A stretch of 64,000 bases of DNA from an uncultured Lachnospiraceae bacterium (lineage in GTDB: Bacteria > Bacillota > Clostridia > Lachnospirales > Lachnospiraceae), in contig CANTEW010000010.1 of NCBI GenBank assembly GCA_947652925.1, positions 1-64,000 of the forward strand, written 5' to 3'. Below the pieces are notes generated by a model, which ran no database searches, was not told the DNA's origin, and worked only from the letters and a program-made list of their open reading frames with translations. The position numbers were made by a program, and so were the translations under genes. Positions within the stretch are counted from its first letter, which is position 1; the number at the start of each line of letters is the position of its first letter. This document shows, piece after piece, positions 7,856-15,622 of the stretch.

Positions 7856-8569
7856 TCATGTTCTCAGAGTGTTGATCGTATTTTCTATCTCATCGGATGT
7901 CTGTACCATCCGCAGCGCATAGCTGTAAGCTCTCTGAGCCTCGATCACTTTCGTCATCTGCTCTGCAAGATCCACATTGGACATCTCCAGCATCCCTTTG
8001 CGCAGCCTCGCACCCTCCGCGGCAATGGGAACTCCGTTCTTTGCCACAGGAGTGAACTCATTCTCGCCATCGCTCAGCATACCGTTCTTATTTACAAAAT
8101 CAAAGATACCGATCGGCAGTGTATCCGGACTGTTCTCATTCACCAGGATCGGCTGTCTATTCTGATCCAACACCAGTTTTCCCGTGGAAGTGACCAGATA
8201 AAAATCATTTCCTCGCAAAGACAGACTGAAACTGCCGTCCCTCGTATAGGTGATCCTGTTGGTAGCCGGGTCGCGGAGCATGAACATCCCGTCTCCTTCT
8301 ATGGCATAATGATAATCGCCTTCACTCTCCGCAAGAGTCATCTGGGAAAAATCCGTATCTGCTTTCTGGATGCGCATACCTGTTCCCGTGAGCAGTTCGC
8401 TGTCCTCCTGCACTTTCCCCTTCATCTCATAATACATCAATTCAGAAAAGATAGGGACTTTCGTCTTATACCCCCAGGTATTCAGGTTCGCTGTATTATT
8501 TGCCAGGATATCCAGCTTATACTGCTCGCTGCCCACTCCCAGTGCCGCTGTGTAAAATGATTGGTTCAT
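7856..8569 (-). CDS. flgG: Flagellar basal-body rod protein, FlgG/FlhP type
   Basis: This 237-residue rod protein has the N-terminal heptad motif ILANNTANLNTWGYK (ANNxANxxTxGyK), the central DGMFMLRDP beta domain and the C-terminal ISNVDL-type motif (LEMSNVDLAEQMTKVIEAQRAY). It is the second of two adjacent rod genes, matching flhP of the Bacillus flhO-flhP pair; distal rod (FlgG) function is the best guess. The ATG at 8569 has GGAGG seven bases upstream and is preferred over an in-frame GTG two codons before it. Assignment between FlgF and FlgG is not firm. Confidence 0.85.
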   Translation of the reverse strand: MNQSFYTAALGVGSEQYKLDILANNTANLNTWGYKTKVPIFSELMYYEMKGKVQEDSELLTGTGMRIQKADTDFSQMTLAESEGDYHYAIEGDGMFMLRDPATNRITYTRDGSFSLSLRGNDFYLVTSTGKLVLDQNRQPILVNENSPDTLPIGIFDFVNKNGMLSDGENEFTPVAKNGVPIAAEGARLRKGMLEMSNVDLAEQMTKVIEAQRAYSYALRMVQTSDEIENTINTLRT

Positions 8570-8590
8570 ACACACCCCTCCTTCATATCA

Positions 8591-9340
8591 TCATACCTTT
8601 CCAAGATCCGTGACTGCTTTTCCCATGATCTGATCATACATCTTCAAGACCTGGGAAGCACTCTGCAGAGCTCTCTGGCTGCTCATCATGTTGACCATCT
8701 CCTGTACCGCATCCACATTGGACCGCTCCAGATATTTCCAGAGCATCTGCGTATTGGAAGCCACCGCCTGCTCGTTGGTATAGAACACACCATTGCCGCC
8801 CTTTACCATATTGTCATAGTTATTAAAATCCACCACTGCGATCTGTCCGTAAGCTGTCCGCCCATCTTCACTGAAGATCCGGCCTGCGCTGTCTATCGTG
8901 ATCTTATCCGTGCCGATACGGATAAAGCCATTCCTTCCGACCACACGCCCCACAGAGGGCAGGGACAGATAACCCTGATCGTCCAGGATGAAAGAACCGT
9001 CCCGGGTATAGCCAATGCCGTCCTGTGTCTGCACCATAAAGAAACCATCCCCCCGCAGAGCCACATCAAAGATCTCATTGGTGGGTTCCACAGCTCCTAT
9101 ATCAAAATCTGTCACTGTCTCATCCGAAGCGCGGACCATAGCCATCGTCCCGATCTCTGTCTTGTTATCCTTATCGATATTCCCGCTGCGGTACATCAGT
9201 TCCTCACGAAAAGTCGTAGACATATACTTGTCGCTCTTAAAACCAGGCGTAGAGACATTGGTCATATTGTTACTGATCACGTTCTGGTTCCGGGTCTGTG
9301 TCAAGATACCGGAAGTCAGATTATAAAACCCCTGGAACAT
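8591..9340 (-). CDS. flgF: Flagellar basal-body rod protein, FlgF/FlhO type
   Basis: The 249-residue protein opens with MFQGFYNLTSGILTQTRNQN and VISNNMTNVSTPGFKSD, the rod/hook family signature, has a DGFFMVQTQDG beta core and ends with RSNVDAVQEMVNMMSSQRAL, the C-terminal coiled-coil motif. It is exported by the flagellar apparatus and builds the rod. It directly precedes a second rod gene, as flhO precedes flhP in Bacillus, but here the pair sits inside the main operon after the sigma gene. An AAGGAG site precedes the ATG. Confidence 0.85.
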   Translation of the reverse strand: MFQGFYNLTSGILTQTRNQNVISNNMTNVSTPGFKSDKYMSTTFREELMYRSGNIDKDNKTEIGTMAMVRASDETVTDFDIGAVEPTNEIFDVALRGDGFFMVQTQDGIGYTRDGSFILDDQGYLSLPSVGRVVGRNGFIRIGTDKITIDSAGRIFSEDGRTAYGQIAVVDFNNYDNMVKGGNGVFYTNEQAVASNTQMLWKYLERSNVDAVQEMVNMMSSQRALQSASQVLKMYDQIMGKAVTDLGKV

Positions 9341-9357
9341 ATCACTTCACTCCTTTC

Positions 9358-10137
9358 TTATCCGACCAGGTCTTCTTTCAGATACAGCCGCATCTTCCGC
9401 AGCGCATTGGCATGTATCTGGGAGATCCTGGGCTCGCTGACCTCCAGGACCTTGGCGATCTCTTTCATATTCAGCTCTTCTACATAATAGAGGGATACCA
9501 CCATCTGTTCATTCTCTTTCAGACTGTGCAGCGCCTCCACCAGCCTGCCATGCAGTTCCTGCTCCAACAGATGTGCTTCCGGCTGTTCCTGTTGATTATT
9601 CGAGGGGAGCTGGACGCTCTTTTTATTTTCCATCGTCTCCTCCAGGACCATATCCAGAGATAAGACATTGAAGAGATTTGTCTTGCCCAGGGCCTCATGA
9701 TATTTGTTAACACTCACATGGAGATACTCAGCAGTCTCCTCTGCCGTAGGATACCTGCCCAGCTCATTATACAGTTCCATGGTGGCATTATCGATCTCTT
9801 TGGCACTCTTACGGACGCTGCGCGGGATCCAATCCTGCCTCCTCGCCAGATCGATGATCATCCCCCTGATACGTTTGGAAACATACGTCTCAAATTTTAC
9901 ATTTTTTTCAAAATCAAACTTATCCAGAGCGCTCATGATCGCCAGCACTCCGTCGTTGACCATATCATCCACCTGGGCAAAGCTCAGATATACATCCCGC
10001 ATCTGGAGGGCAATGCTCTTTACAATATAGACGTAACGCATGACCAGCTCCTGTTTCATGGACAGGTCATTGGTCTCTTTATACTTTCTCAGCAATTCTT
10101 CATTTGTCATTTCACTGTATGAACCCTGCGCACTCAT
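9358..10137 (-). CDS. fliA: Flagellar sigma factor FliA/SigD
   Basis: The 259-residue protein has sigma-70 region 2 (VDDMVNDGVLAIMSALDKFD and FETYVSKRIRGMIIDLARRQDWIP, with the R-x-x-x-DWxPR element of FliA/WhiG sigmas), region 3 (PTAEETAEYLHVSVNKY) and region 4 (LKENEQMVVSLYYVEELNMKEI and VSEPRISQIHANAL). It directs late flagellar, motility and chemotaxis genes. It follows flhA by only 28 bases, whereas flhF and flhG normally lie between the two in Firmicutes. GAGGAG precedes the ATG. The anti-sigma gene flgM is not in the window. Confidence 0.93.
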   Translation of the reverse strand: MSAQGSYSEMTNEELLRKYKETNDLSMKQELVMRYVYIVKSIALQMRDVYLSFAQVDDMVNDGVLAIMSALDKFDFEKNVKFETYVSKRIRGMIIDLARRQDWIPRSVRKSAKEIDNATMELYNELGRYPTAEETAEYLHVSVNKYHEALGKTNLFNVLSLDMVLEETMENKKSVQLPSNNQQEQPEAHLLEQELHGRLVEALHSLKENEQMVVSLYYVEELNMKEIAKVLEVSEPRISQIHANALRKMRLYLKEDLVG

Positions 10138-10165
10138 ATCTCAAACTCCTCAGCATCTTTCTCAT

Positions 10166-12253
10166 CTATCCGGCAATAGTCCCTAATGCCTGTATCTGCA
10201 CACTGTTTGCTATCTCATTAAAAGACAACACATAGATATTCGGATAGAACTGCTCGATCAAACGGTAGAAATACGGACGTATGACCTGGCTGGTAAGAAC
10301 GATCGGATCTTGCGCCAGTTCATGGAATTTCTTCATCTCCTCGCTGATCTGCTCTATGATCCGCTGCATGATATCCGGACTGAGGGCCATATAAGTCCCC
10401 TGGTCGCTTTTCGTCAGGCTCGCGATCATCTGCTTCTCAAGTTCCGTATCCAAGGTCATTACCCGCATACTGCCATTCTCGCTGAAACGCCTGGTGATCG
10501 TACGTTTCAGAGCTATCCGGATATTTTCTGTAATGGTATCGATATCCCTGCTGTTGGGGACAGTATCTGCGACCATCTCCATGATCGTCTCCATATCTTT
10601 GATCGGGATACCTTCCCGCAAGAGGTTCACCAGCACTTTCTGGAATCCCCCGTAAGAGATCAGGGCCGGGACCACTTCTTCTACCAGCTCCGGTGAATTT
10701 TTCTTTGTATTTTCCACCAGCTGTACGACTTCCTGCCGGGTGATCAGCTCATGGGAATGCCTCCGCAAAGTCTCTGAGAGATGCGTCAACATGACCGACA
10801 GAGGGTCGATGACTGTATAGCCGTATATCTCGGCGATCTCCTTATTATCCGGTGTGATCCATCGGCTGGGTATGCCGTAGGCCGGCTCCACTGTCTCGAT
10901 ACCGTCGACTTCTCCGGAGAGATTGGGCGGTTCGAGCGCAAGATAATAATCTACGAGGATCTCGCCTTTTGCCACTTCTTCTCCTTTGATCTTGATCACA
11001 TACTGGTTCGTGTTCAGACTGGAGCTGTCCCTGAGACGGATAGAAGGGATCACAAGGCCCATCTCCTGGGCATATTGACGCCGGAATATGACGATCCTGT
11101 TGATCATACGCCCGCCGCTGGACTCATCCACCAGAGGGATCAGACTGTAGCCAAATTCCATCTCCACAGGTTCCACCGCGATCAATGAATAGATATTATT
11201 GATATCCCGGTAATATTCCTCCTCGCTGATGGACTCTTCCTCTTCCATCATGCCCCCAGCCGCCAGGCCGCCGGCCGGACCTGCCAATTCCAGTTCCTCT
11301 ATCTTAGCCATATCCTGCATCCGTCTGCTGAGCATAAAACCGCCGCCCACCAGCAGGACTGCCAGTATCATCATCTGGAACTTTGGCATACCCGGCACCA
11401 GCATCAGCACTGCCACGATCGCACCCGCGATCATGATCGACTGGGGCTGCGCCAGGAACTGCTTGGAGACATCCTGATTCAGGCTCCCCTCTGCCACCGC
11501 CCGGGTCACGATCATACCCGTAGCCACCGATATGAGGAGAGCAGGGATCTGGGAGACCAGACCATCACCCACCGTAGCGATCGAATAGACAGAGAGCACT
11601 TCCGTAAATTCCATCGTACCCTGCACCATACCGATGATCACACCGCCGATAAAGTTGATGGCTGTGATGATCAGGGACATGACTGCGTCCCCTTTTACGA
11701 TCTTAGTCGCACCATCCATAGAACCGTAAAAGTCTGCCTCTTTCTGGATCTTATAACGACGGAGCTTGGCTTCCTGTTCATCGATCAGTCCGGAACTCAG
11801 ATCTGCGTCGATGGCCATCTGCTTTCCAGGCATGGCATCCAGGGTAAATCTGGCTGCGACCTCTGCTACACGCTCCGCACCTTTCGTGATCACGATGAAC
11901 TGTACTAAAACAATAATGAAGAAGATAACGAATCCGACAACCACATTTCCCTGTAGGACAAAATCCCCAAAAGCCTTGATGACCTGCCCTGCACTGCCCG
12001 AATTTGTCAAAATATTCCGTGTGGAGGACACGTTGATGCCCAGCCGGAATAATGTGGTGATCAAAAGCAGCGATGGAAAAATGGAAAATTCCAAAGATTC
12101 CGTGATGTTCATGCTGATCAGCAAAATGATCAATCCAACCGATATATTTATAATGATCATAACATCCAATAAAAATGGATTCAACGGTATGATCAGCAGC
12201 AGCACGATCACCACTACAAATAACGACACCGCATTACTCATTACTCTTTTCAT
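10166..12253 (-). CDS. flhA: Flagellar export gate protein FlhA
   Basis: The 695-residue protein has an N-terminal membrane half with about eight transmembrane helices (first LFVVVIVLLLIIPLNPFLL) and the FHIPEP-family loop (RVAEVAARFTLDAMPGKQMA and IDADLSSGLIDEQEA) between helices. A cytoplasmic C-terminal half (from about residue 350) docks chaperone-substrate complexes. Length and motifs match full-length FlhA. It follows flhB by 27 bases and is followed by fliA. GGTGAAGAC precedes the ATG. Confidence 0.96.
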   Translation of the reverse strand: MKRVMSNAVSLFVVVIVLLLIIPLNPFLLDVMIIINISVGLIILLISMNITESLEFSIFPSLLLITTLFRLGINVSSTRNILTNSGSAGQVIKAFGDFVLQGNVVVGFVIFFIIVLVQFIVITKGAERVAEVAARFTLDAMPGKQMAIDADLSSGLIDEQEAKLRRYKIQKEADFYGSMDGATKIVKGDAVMSLIITAINFIGGVIIGMVQGTMEFTEVLSVYSIATVGDGLVSQIPALLISVATGMIVTRAVAEGSLNQDVSKQFLAQPQSIMIAGAIVAVLMLVPGMPKFQMMILAVLLVGGGFMLSRRMQDMAKIEELELAGPAGGLAAGGMMEEEESISEEEYYRDINNIYSLIAVEPVEMEFGYSLIPLVDESSGGRMINRIVIFRRQYAQEMGLVIPSIRLRDSSSLNTNQYVIKIKGEEVAKGEILVDYYLALEPPNLSGEVDGIETVEPAYGIPSRWITPDNKEIAEIYGYTVIDPLSVMLTHLSETLRRHSHELITRQEVVQLVENTKKNSPELVEEVVPALISYGGFQKVLVNLLREGIPIKDMETIMEMVADTVPNSRDIDTITENIRIALKRTITRRFSENGSMRVMTLDTELEKQMIASLTKSDQGTYMALSPDIMQRIIEQISEEMKKFHELAQDPIVLTSQVIRPYFYRLIEQFYPNIYVLSFNEIANSVQIQALGTIAG

Positions 12254-12280
12254 GTCTTCACCAATCTATCACTGTCATTC

Positions 12281-13354
12281 TTATAAGATCACTTTATGGT
12301 TTTCTTTAAATACATACACCAGGATCTCCGCCACTGTCCCATAGTATTCCTGAGGGATCTCTCCATTCAAAGGTGTGACTGCATAGAGAGCCCGCGCCAA
12401 TACTCTGTTCTCCACGATATGGACATCGTGTTCCTCTGCCACTTTAACGATCCTGAGAGCCAATGCATCTTGCCCTTTGGCCACCACGATGGGCGCATTG
12501 TCTTTCTCGATATCATACCGCAGGGCTACCGCATAATGCGTAGGATTTCGGATGACCACATCCGCCTCCGGCACTGCCTGCATCATACGACTCCTGGCAC
12601 GCTGCCGCTGTATATCCCGGATCTTGCCCTTGACCTTGGGATCGCCTTCTGTCTGTTTAAATTCTTCTTTGACTTCCTGCTTGGTCATCTTTAACTGACG
12701 TTCATAATCCCAGTGCTGATACAGATAATCAAAAGCCGCCAGCGCCGCGAAAGCCATCGTCAATCGAAATACGATCTTCATGATCGTATCCAGCACATAC
12801 TTCGTGGAGATCACCAGATCCATATTGATGGTGCGGGCGATATCCAGTAGTTCACCCTGTAAGATCATATACAGGAATATGAGCAGGATCGATATCTTGA
12901 CCAGATTCTTTAGCAGTTCCACCACGTTTTTCAGCGAAAACAATCTCTTGATCCCACTGATCGGATTCAATTTGCTGAACTTCGGCTTCACTGTCTCCAT
13001 GGTAAAGAGGAACCTTGTCTGGACCGCCGTACCTAAGACCCCCACAGCCACCATAGCCGCCAAGAAAGGCAAGACCACCTTGGCGATCGTCAGCATCGTC
13101 TCCATCCCGATGGACTGCAGAGTACCCATGGAAAATTCCTCAATACTGACCATATAGCCCAGATAGCGCAGCAGATAAGCTTTCACATTCCTATATATGA
13201 CCGGAAAAAAGAACTTTAATCCGTAAAATCCCATTAAAAACGAGACAAGTGTGGCCACATCCTTGCTTGTAAATACATTACCTTTCTTTCGCTGATCACG
13301 CCGCTTTTTGGGGGTGGCCTTCTCGGTCTTCTCTCCGCCGGGCCCGTCTGCCAT
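12281..13354 (-). CDS. flhB: Flagellar export switch protein FlhB
   Basis: The 357-residue protein has four transmembrane helices (about residues 30-210) and a cytoplasmic domain with the autocleavage motif N-P-T-H in VVIRNPTHYAVALRYD. FlhB cleaves itself there and, with FliK, switches export from rod/hook to filament substrates. The lysine-rich N-terminus (KTEKATPKKRRDQRKKGNVFTSKD) is typical. It lies 143 bases after fliR, the largest gap in this part of the operon. AAGGATGTGAG is the likely ribosome site. Confidence 0.95.
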   Translation of the reverse strand: MADGPGGEKTEKATPKKRRDQRKKGNVFTSKDVATLVSFLMGFYGLKFFFPVIYRNVKAYLLRYLGYMVSIEEFSMGTLQSIGMETMLTIAKVVLPFLAAMVAVGVLGTAVQTRFLFTMETVKPKFSKLNPISGIKRLFSLKNVVELLKNLVKISILLIFLYMILQGELLDIARTINMDLVISTKYVLDTIMKIVFRLTMAFAALAAFDYLYQHWDYERQLKMTKQEVKEEFKQTEGDPKVKGKIRDIQRQRARSRMMQAVPEADVVIRNPTHYAVALRYDIEKDNAPIVVAKGQDALALRIVKVAEEHDVHIVENRVLARALYAVTPLNGEIPQEYYGTVAEILVYVFKENHKVIL

Positions 13355-13411
13355 TTTTTCTCACATCCTTTTTCACGGCCTTTGGACCGTTTATTTCTGC
13401 GGGTACTGGGC

Positions 13412-13432
13412 CAGGCAGCCGTGCCTGCACGG
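13412..13432 (-). other. Overlapping alternative hairpins in the fliR-flhB gap
   Basis: The 143-base gap between fliR and flhB contains CAGGCA-GCCG-TGCCTG (13412-13427) and CCGTG-CCTG-CACGG (13419-13432). The two stem-loops share bases and cannot form together. No T-run follows, so simple termination is unlikely. No good promoter is visible in the gap; CTGTCA, 17 bases, TATATC on the minus strand is weak. RNA processing or translational tuning is possible. Confidence 0.3.
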
Positions 13433-13497
13433 ACATTTGGCAAATGCCGCAAGAGTCGGATACCCTATGATATACTATGGAGTATTCAACTTGACAG

Positions 13498-14265
13498 CTA
13501 CAAAAGCGGCAAGATATCCCGCATCTGCTGCAGCATAGAAGTGATCAGATCTTCCAAGACATCAGACATAGGTGCAAAAAGAAACAGGAACAATGCCAGG
13601 CCTACAATGATCTTCACCTGGATCTGCACCACAAATACATTGATCTGCGGTATCATCTTCATCAGTATCCCCAATCCCATCGTAACAATGAATTCTGCCG
13701 CCAAGATGGGAAACGCAAGTTTCATCGCTAATACGATACACTCTGAGAAAATGTCCAGCATCGCCCAAAAAGCGCCGCCGGCAAATGCCACTTCTCCATA
13801 AGGCACCACATCCGAGGAGGTCAAAAGGATCTTCATCATAGCCAGATGCGCGTCAGTCGCAAAGAACAACAACATAAAAAATACATTGTAGATGCTCCCT
13901 GACAATGGGATCTGCGCATTATTCTGCGCATCATATATCATGGCCATAGAGATACCCATCTGAAAATCAATGACCGCTGCCGCAAAGGTGATCACCATGC
14001 TGAAAAGCTGTATCACAAATCCCAGAAAATAACCGATCACAAATTCCTTTATCAATAAGATACTATATACCAGAGGAGATGTCACCTCTATCGGCTCTCC
14101 CTGGGAAAAAGAATACAAAAGGAACGTCAGGACCAGGATCAACCCAGACTTTACAAACATCGGTATGCTATTGCGTCCTAAGATCGGATTGAGCAGTACA
14201 AATCCGGCCATCCGCATCATGATCAGAGAAAAAAGGATAAATTGTGCCGTATCTATGATCCCCAT
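13498..14265 (-). CDS. fliR: Flagellar export protein FliR
   Basis: The 255-residue membrane protein has about six hydrophobic segments, the R-x-x-G-F start region (MMRMAGFVLLNPILG) and the conserved FVIQLFSMVITFAAAVIDFQMG stretch. With FliP and FliQ it forms the core channel of the flagellar export gate. It sits between fliQ (24 bases upstream) and flhB, the standard order. The start has GGAGG ten bases upstream. Confidence 0.94.
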   Translation of the reverse strand: MGIIDTAQFILFSLIMMRMAGFVLLNPILGRNSIPMFVKSGLILVLTFLLYSFSQGEPIEVTSPLVYSILLIKEFVIGYFLGFVIQLFSMVITFAAAVIDFQMGISMAMIYDAQNNAQIPLSGSIYNVFFMLLFFATDAHLAMMKILLTSSDVVPYGEVAFAGGAFWAMLDIFSECIVLAMKLAFPILAAEFIVTMGLGILMKMIPQINVFVVQIQVKIIVGLALFLFLFAPMSDVLEDLITSMLQQMRDILPLL

Positions 14266-14289
14266 TCCATCCCAACCTCCGCCGATCCG

Positions 14290-14553
14290 CTATAGAGCCG
14301 CCATCAATTGAAAGACTTTATTCGTGAAATCCTGCAGCATCACCAGCATATTGCCGCCTGTGAACACCAGTATCACAGAGATCACCAGCAGCTTGGGCAG
14401 GAACGTGAGAGTCTGCTCATGGATCTGCGTGGCCGCTTGAAAGACGGAGATCAAAAGTCCGATCAGCATACTGATCACCAACATAGGGGCTGCCAGCTTG
14501 ATCGCCAATACAAATACTTCATACATCAAGTCCGATACTTCACCGTTTGTCAT
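14290..14553 (-). CDS. fliQ: Flagellar export protein FliQ
   Basis: This 87-residue protein has two transmembrane helices and the conserved ISVFQAATQIHEQTLTFLPK loop, which identifies FliQ. Four copies surround the FliP-FliR core of the export gate. It lies 15 bases after fliP with an AGGAGG site. Confidence 0.95.
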   Translation of the reverse strand: MTNGEVSDLMYEVFVLAIKLAAPMLVISMLIGLLISVFQAATQIHEQTLTFLPKLLVISVILVFTGGNMLVMLQDFTNKVFQLMAAL

Positions 14554-14568
14554 AGATCCCTCCTATCT

Positions 14569-15222
14569 TCAGCGGAAACTCTGTACAAGAGTCGAGAATA
14601 ATAACTGCCAGCCATCCACTGTAACAAAGAGCAGCAATTTAAAAGGCAGCGATATAGTAGCCGGAGGTAGCATGAACATACCCATGGACATCAATGTAGT
14701 GGAAACTACGATATCGATCAGCAAAAAGGGCAAAAACAGTAAAAACCCTGCCATAAAAGCACGTTTTAACTCTGATGTCATAAAAGCAGGGACGACCACC
14801 GTCATCGGCAACTCCGTTAATTCCTCCACCTCTTCTGTCCCCGACAGGTCGATATACAGATTGACTGAACTGAGTTCTGTCTGACGGAGCATAAATTCTT
14901 TTAACGGCTTCTGCGCCCGTTCCAACGCCTCTTCTTGGGATATTTCCTCCTGTTTATATGGCTCATAAACAGTCGTATTGATCTCAGATATCACGGGATC
15001 CATAATGAAAAGTGTCAGAAACAACGAGATGCCGACCATTACCATACTCGGCGGCACCTGCTGGACTCCCAGGGCATTTCTGACAAAAGACAGGATGATC
15101 ACAATTCTGGTAAATGATGTCATCATAACAAGGATAGAAGGCAGCAGCGCGATCACTGTCAGCATCAACAGCAATTCCAGCGTAGGCACCCGATCCCCGT
15201 TAATATTTACAAGTGCGTCCAT
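14569..15222 (-). CDS. fliP: Flagellar export protein FliP
   Basis: The 217-residue protein shows the FliP signatures LLLMLTVIALLPSILVMMTSF and TRIVIILSFVRNALGVQQ, PPATISLPFKLLLFV and VDGWQLL near the end. FliP forms the pentameric core of the export gate. It has the four usual helices but starts only about ten residues before the first of them, so the cleavable signal peptide found in many FliP proteins is absent. The ATG has GGAG sites upstream and no longer in-frame start was seen that would add a signal peptide. It lies 25 bases after fliO. Confidence 0.94.
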   Translation of the reverse strand: MDALVNINGDRVPTLELLLMLTVIALLPSILVMMTSFTRIVIILSFVRNALGVQQVPPSMVMVGISLFLTLFIMDPVISEINTTVYEPYKQEEISQEEALERAQKPLKEFMLRQTELSSVNLYIDLSGTEEVEELTELPMTVVVPAFMTSELKRAFMAGFLLFLPFLLIDIVVSTTLMSMGMFMLPPATISLPFKLLLFVTVDGWQLLFSTLVQSFR

Positions 15223-15247
15223 TCACTCCAACTCCTTATCCGTCATA

Positions 15248-15613
15248 CTACCTTTTATCGTTCCAATGCTTTCTGGCTTTCCCGAGCTTTTCCATCAGAT
15301 CCTTGAAATCTGGTATACCGGTCTGAGAAGCTGGTCCATCCATCTGCAAAGGGATCAGTCCCTCTTCTTCCAGTTCGACCAGCATATTGATCTCTTTCTC
15401 CGCGATCCCCAACAAAAAATAGCGATCTCCTACCTGTATGACAGATACAGACCGATTCTGTCCCACAGGCATTTGATCCACCATACGCATATATTGAGAG
15501 CGGCCTGCCCGGACAGAACCTTTGGCCACCAGCTTTGCCGCCACATAACTCAAATATATGATCAGCACTACAATACACAATGTACCGACCGCAGTCAACA
15601 TCCCACTGAGCAT
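15248..15613 (-). CDS. fliO: Flagellar export assembly protein FliO
   Basis: The 121-residue protein has one N-terminal transmembrane helix (TAVGTLCIVVLIIYLSYVAA) followed by a small cytoplasmic domain with MRMVDQMPVGQNRSVSVIQV and GDRYFLLGIAEKEI, the FliO/FliZ family core. FliO helps assemble the FliP ring. It lies between fliY and fliP as expected. AGGATGG is upstream of the ATG. Confidence 0.88.
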   Translation of the reverse strand: MLSGMLTAVGTLCIVVLIIYLSYVAAKLVAKGSVRAGRSQYMRMVDQMPVGQNRSVSVIQVGDRYFLLGIAEKEINMLVELEEEGLIPLQMDGPASQTGIPDFKDLMEKLGKARKHWNDKR

Positions 15614-15622
15614 TTGTCCATC

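Noticed and set aside
8561..9487. Plus-strand reading frame of 308 codons opposite the rod genes
   Set aside because: Composition (His, Ile, Leu-rich) is the shadow of GC-biased third positions in flgF/flgG; no motif or start signal.
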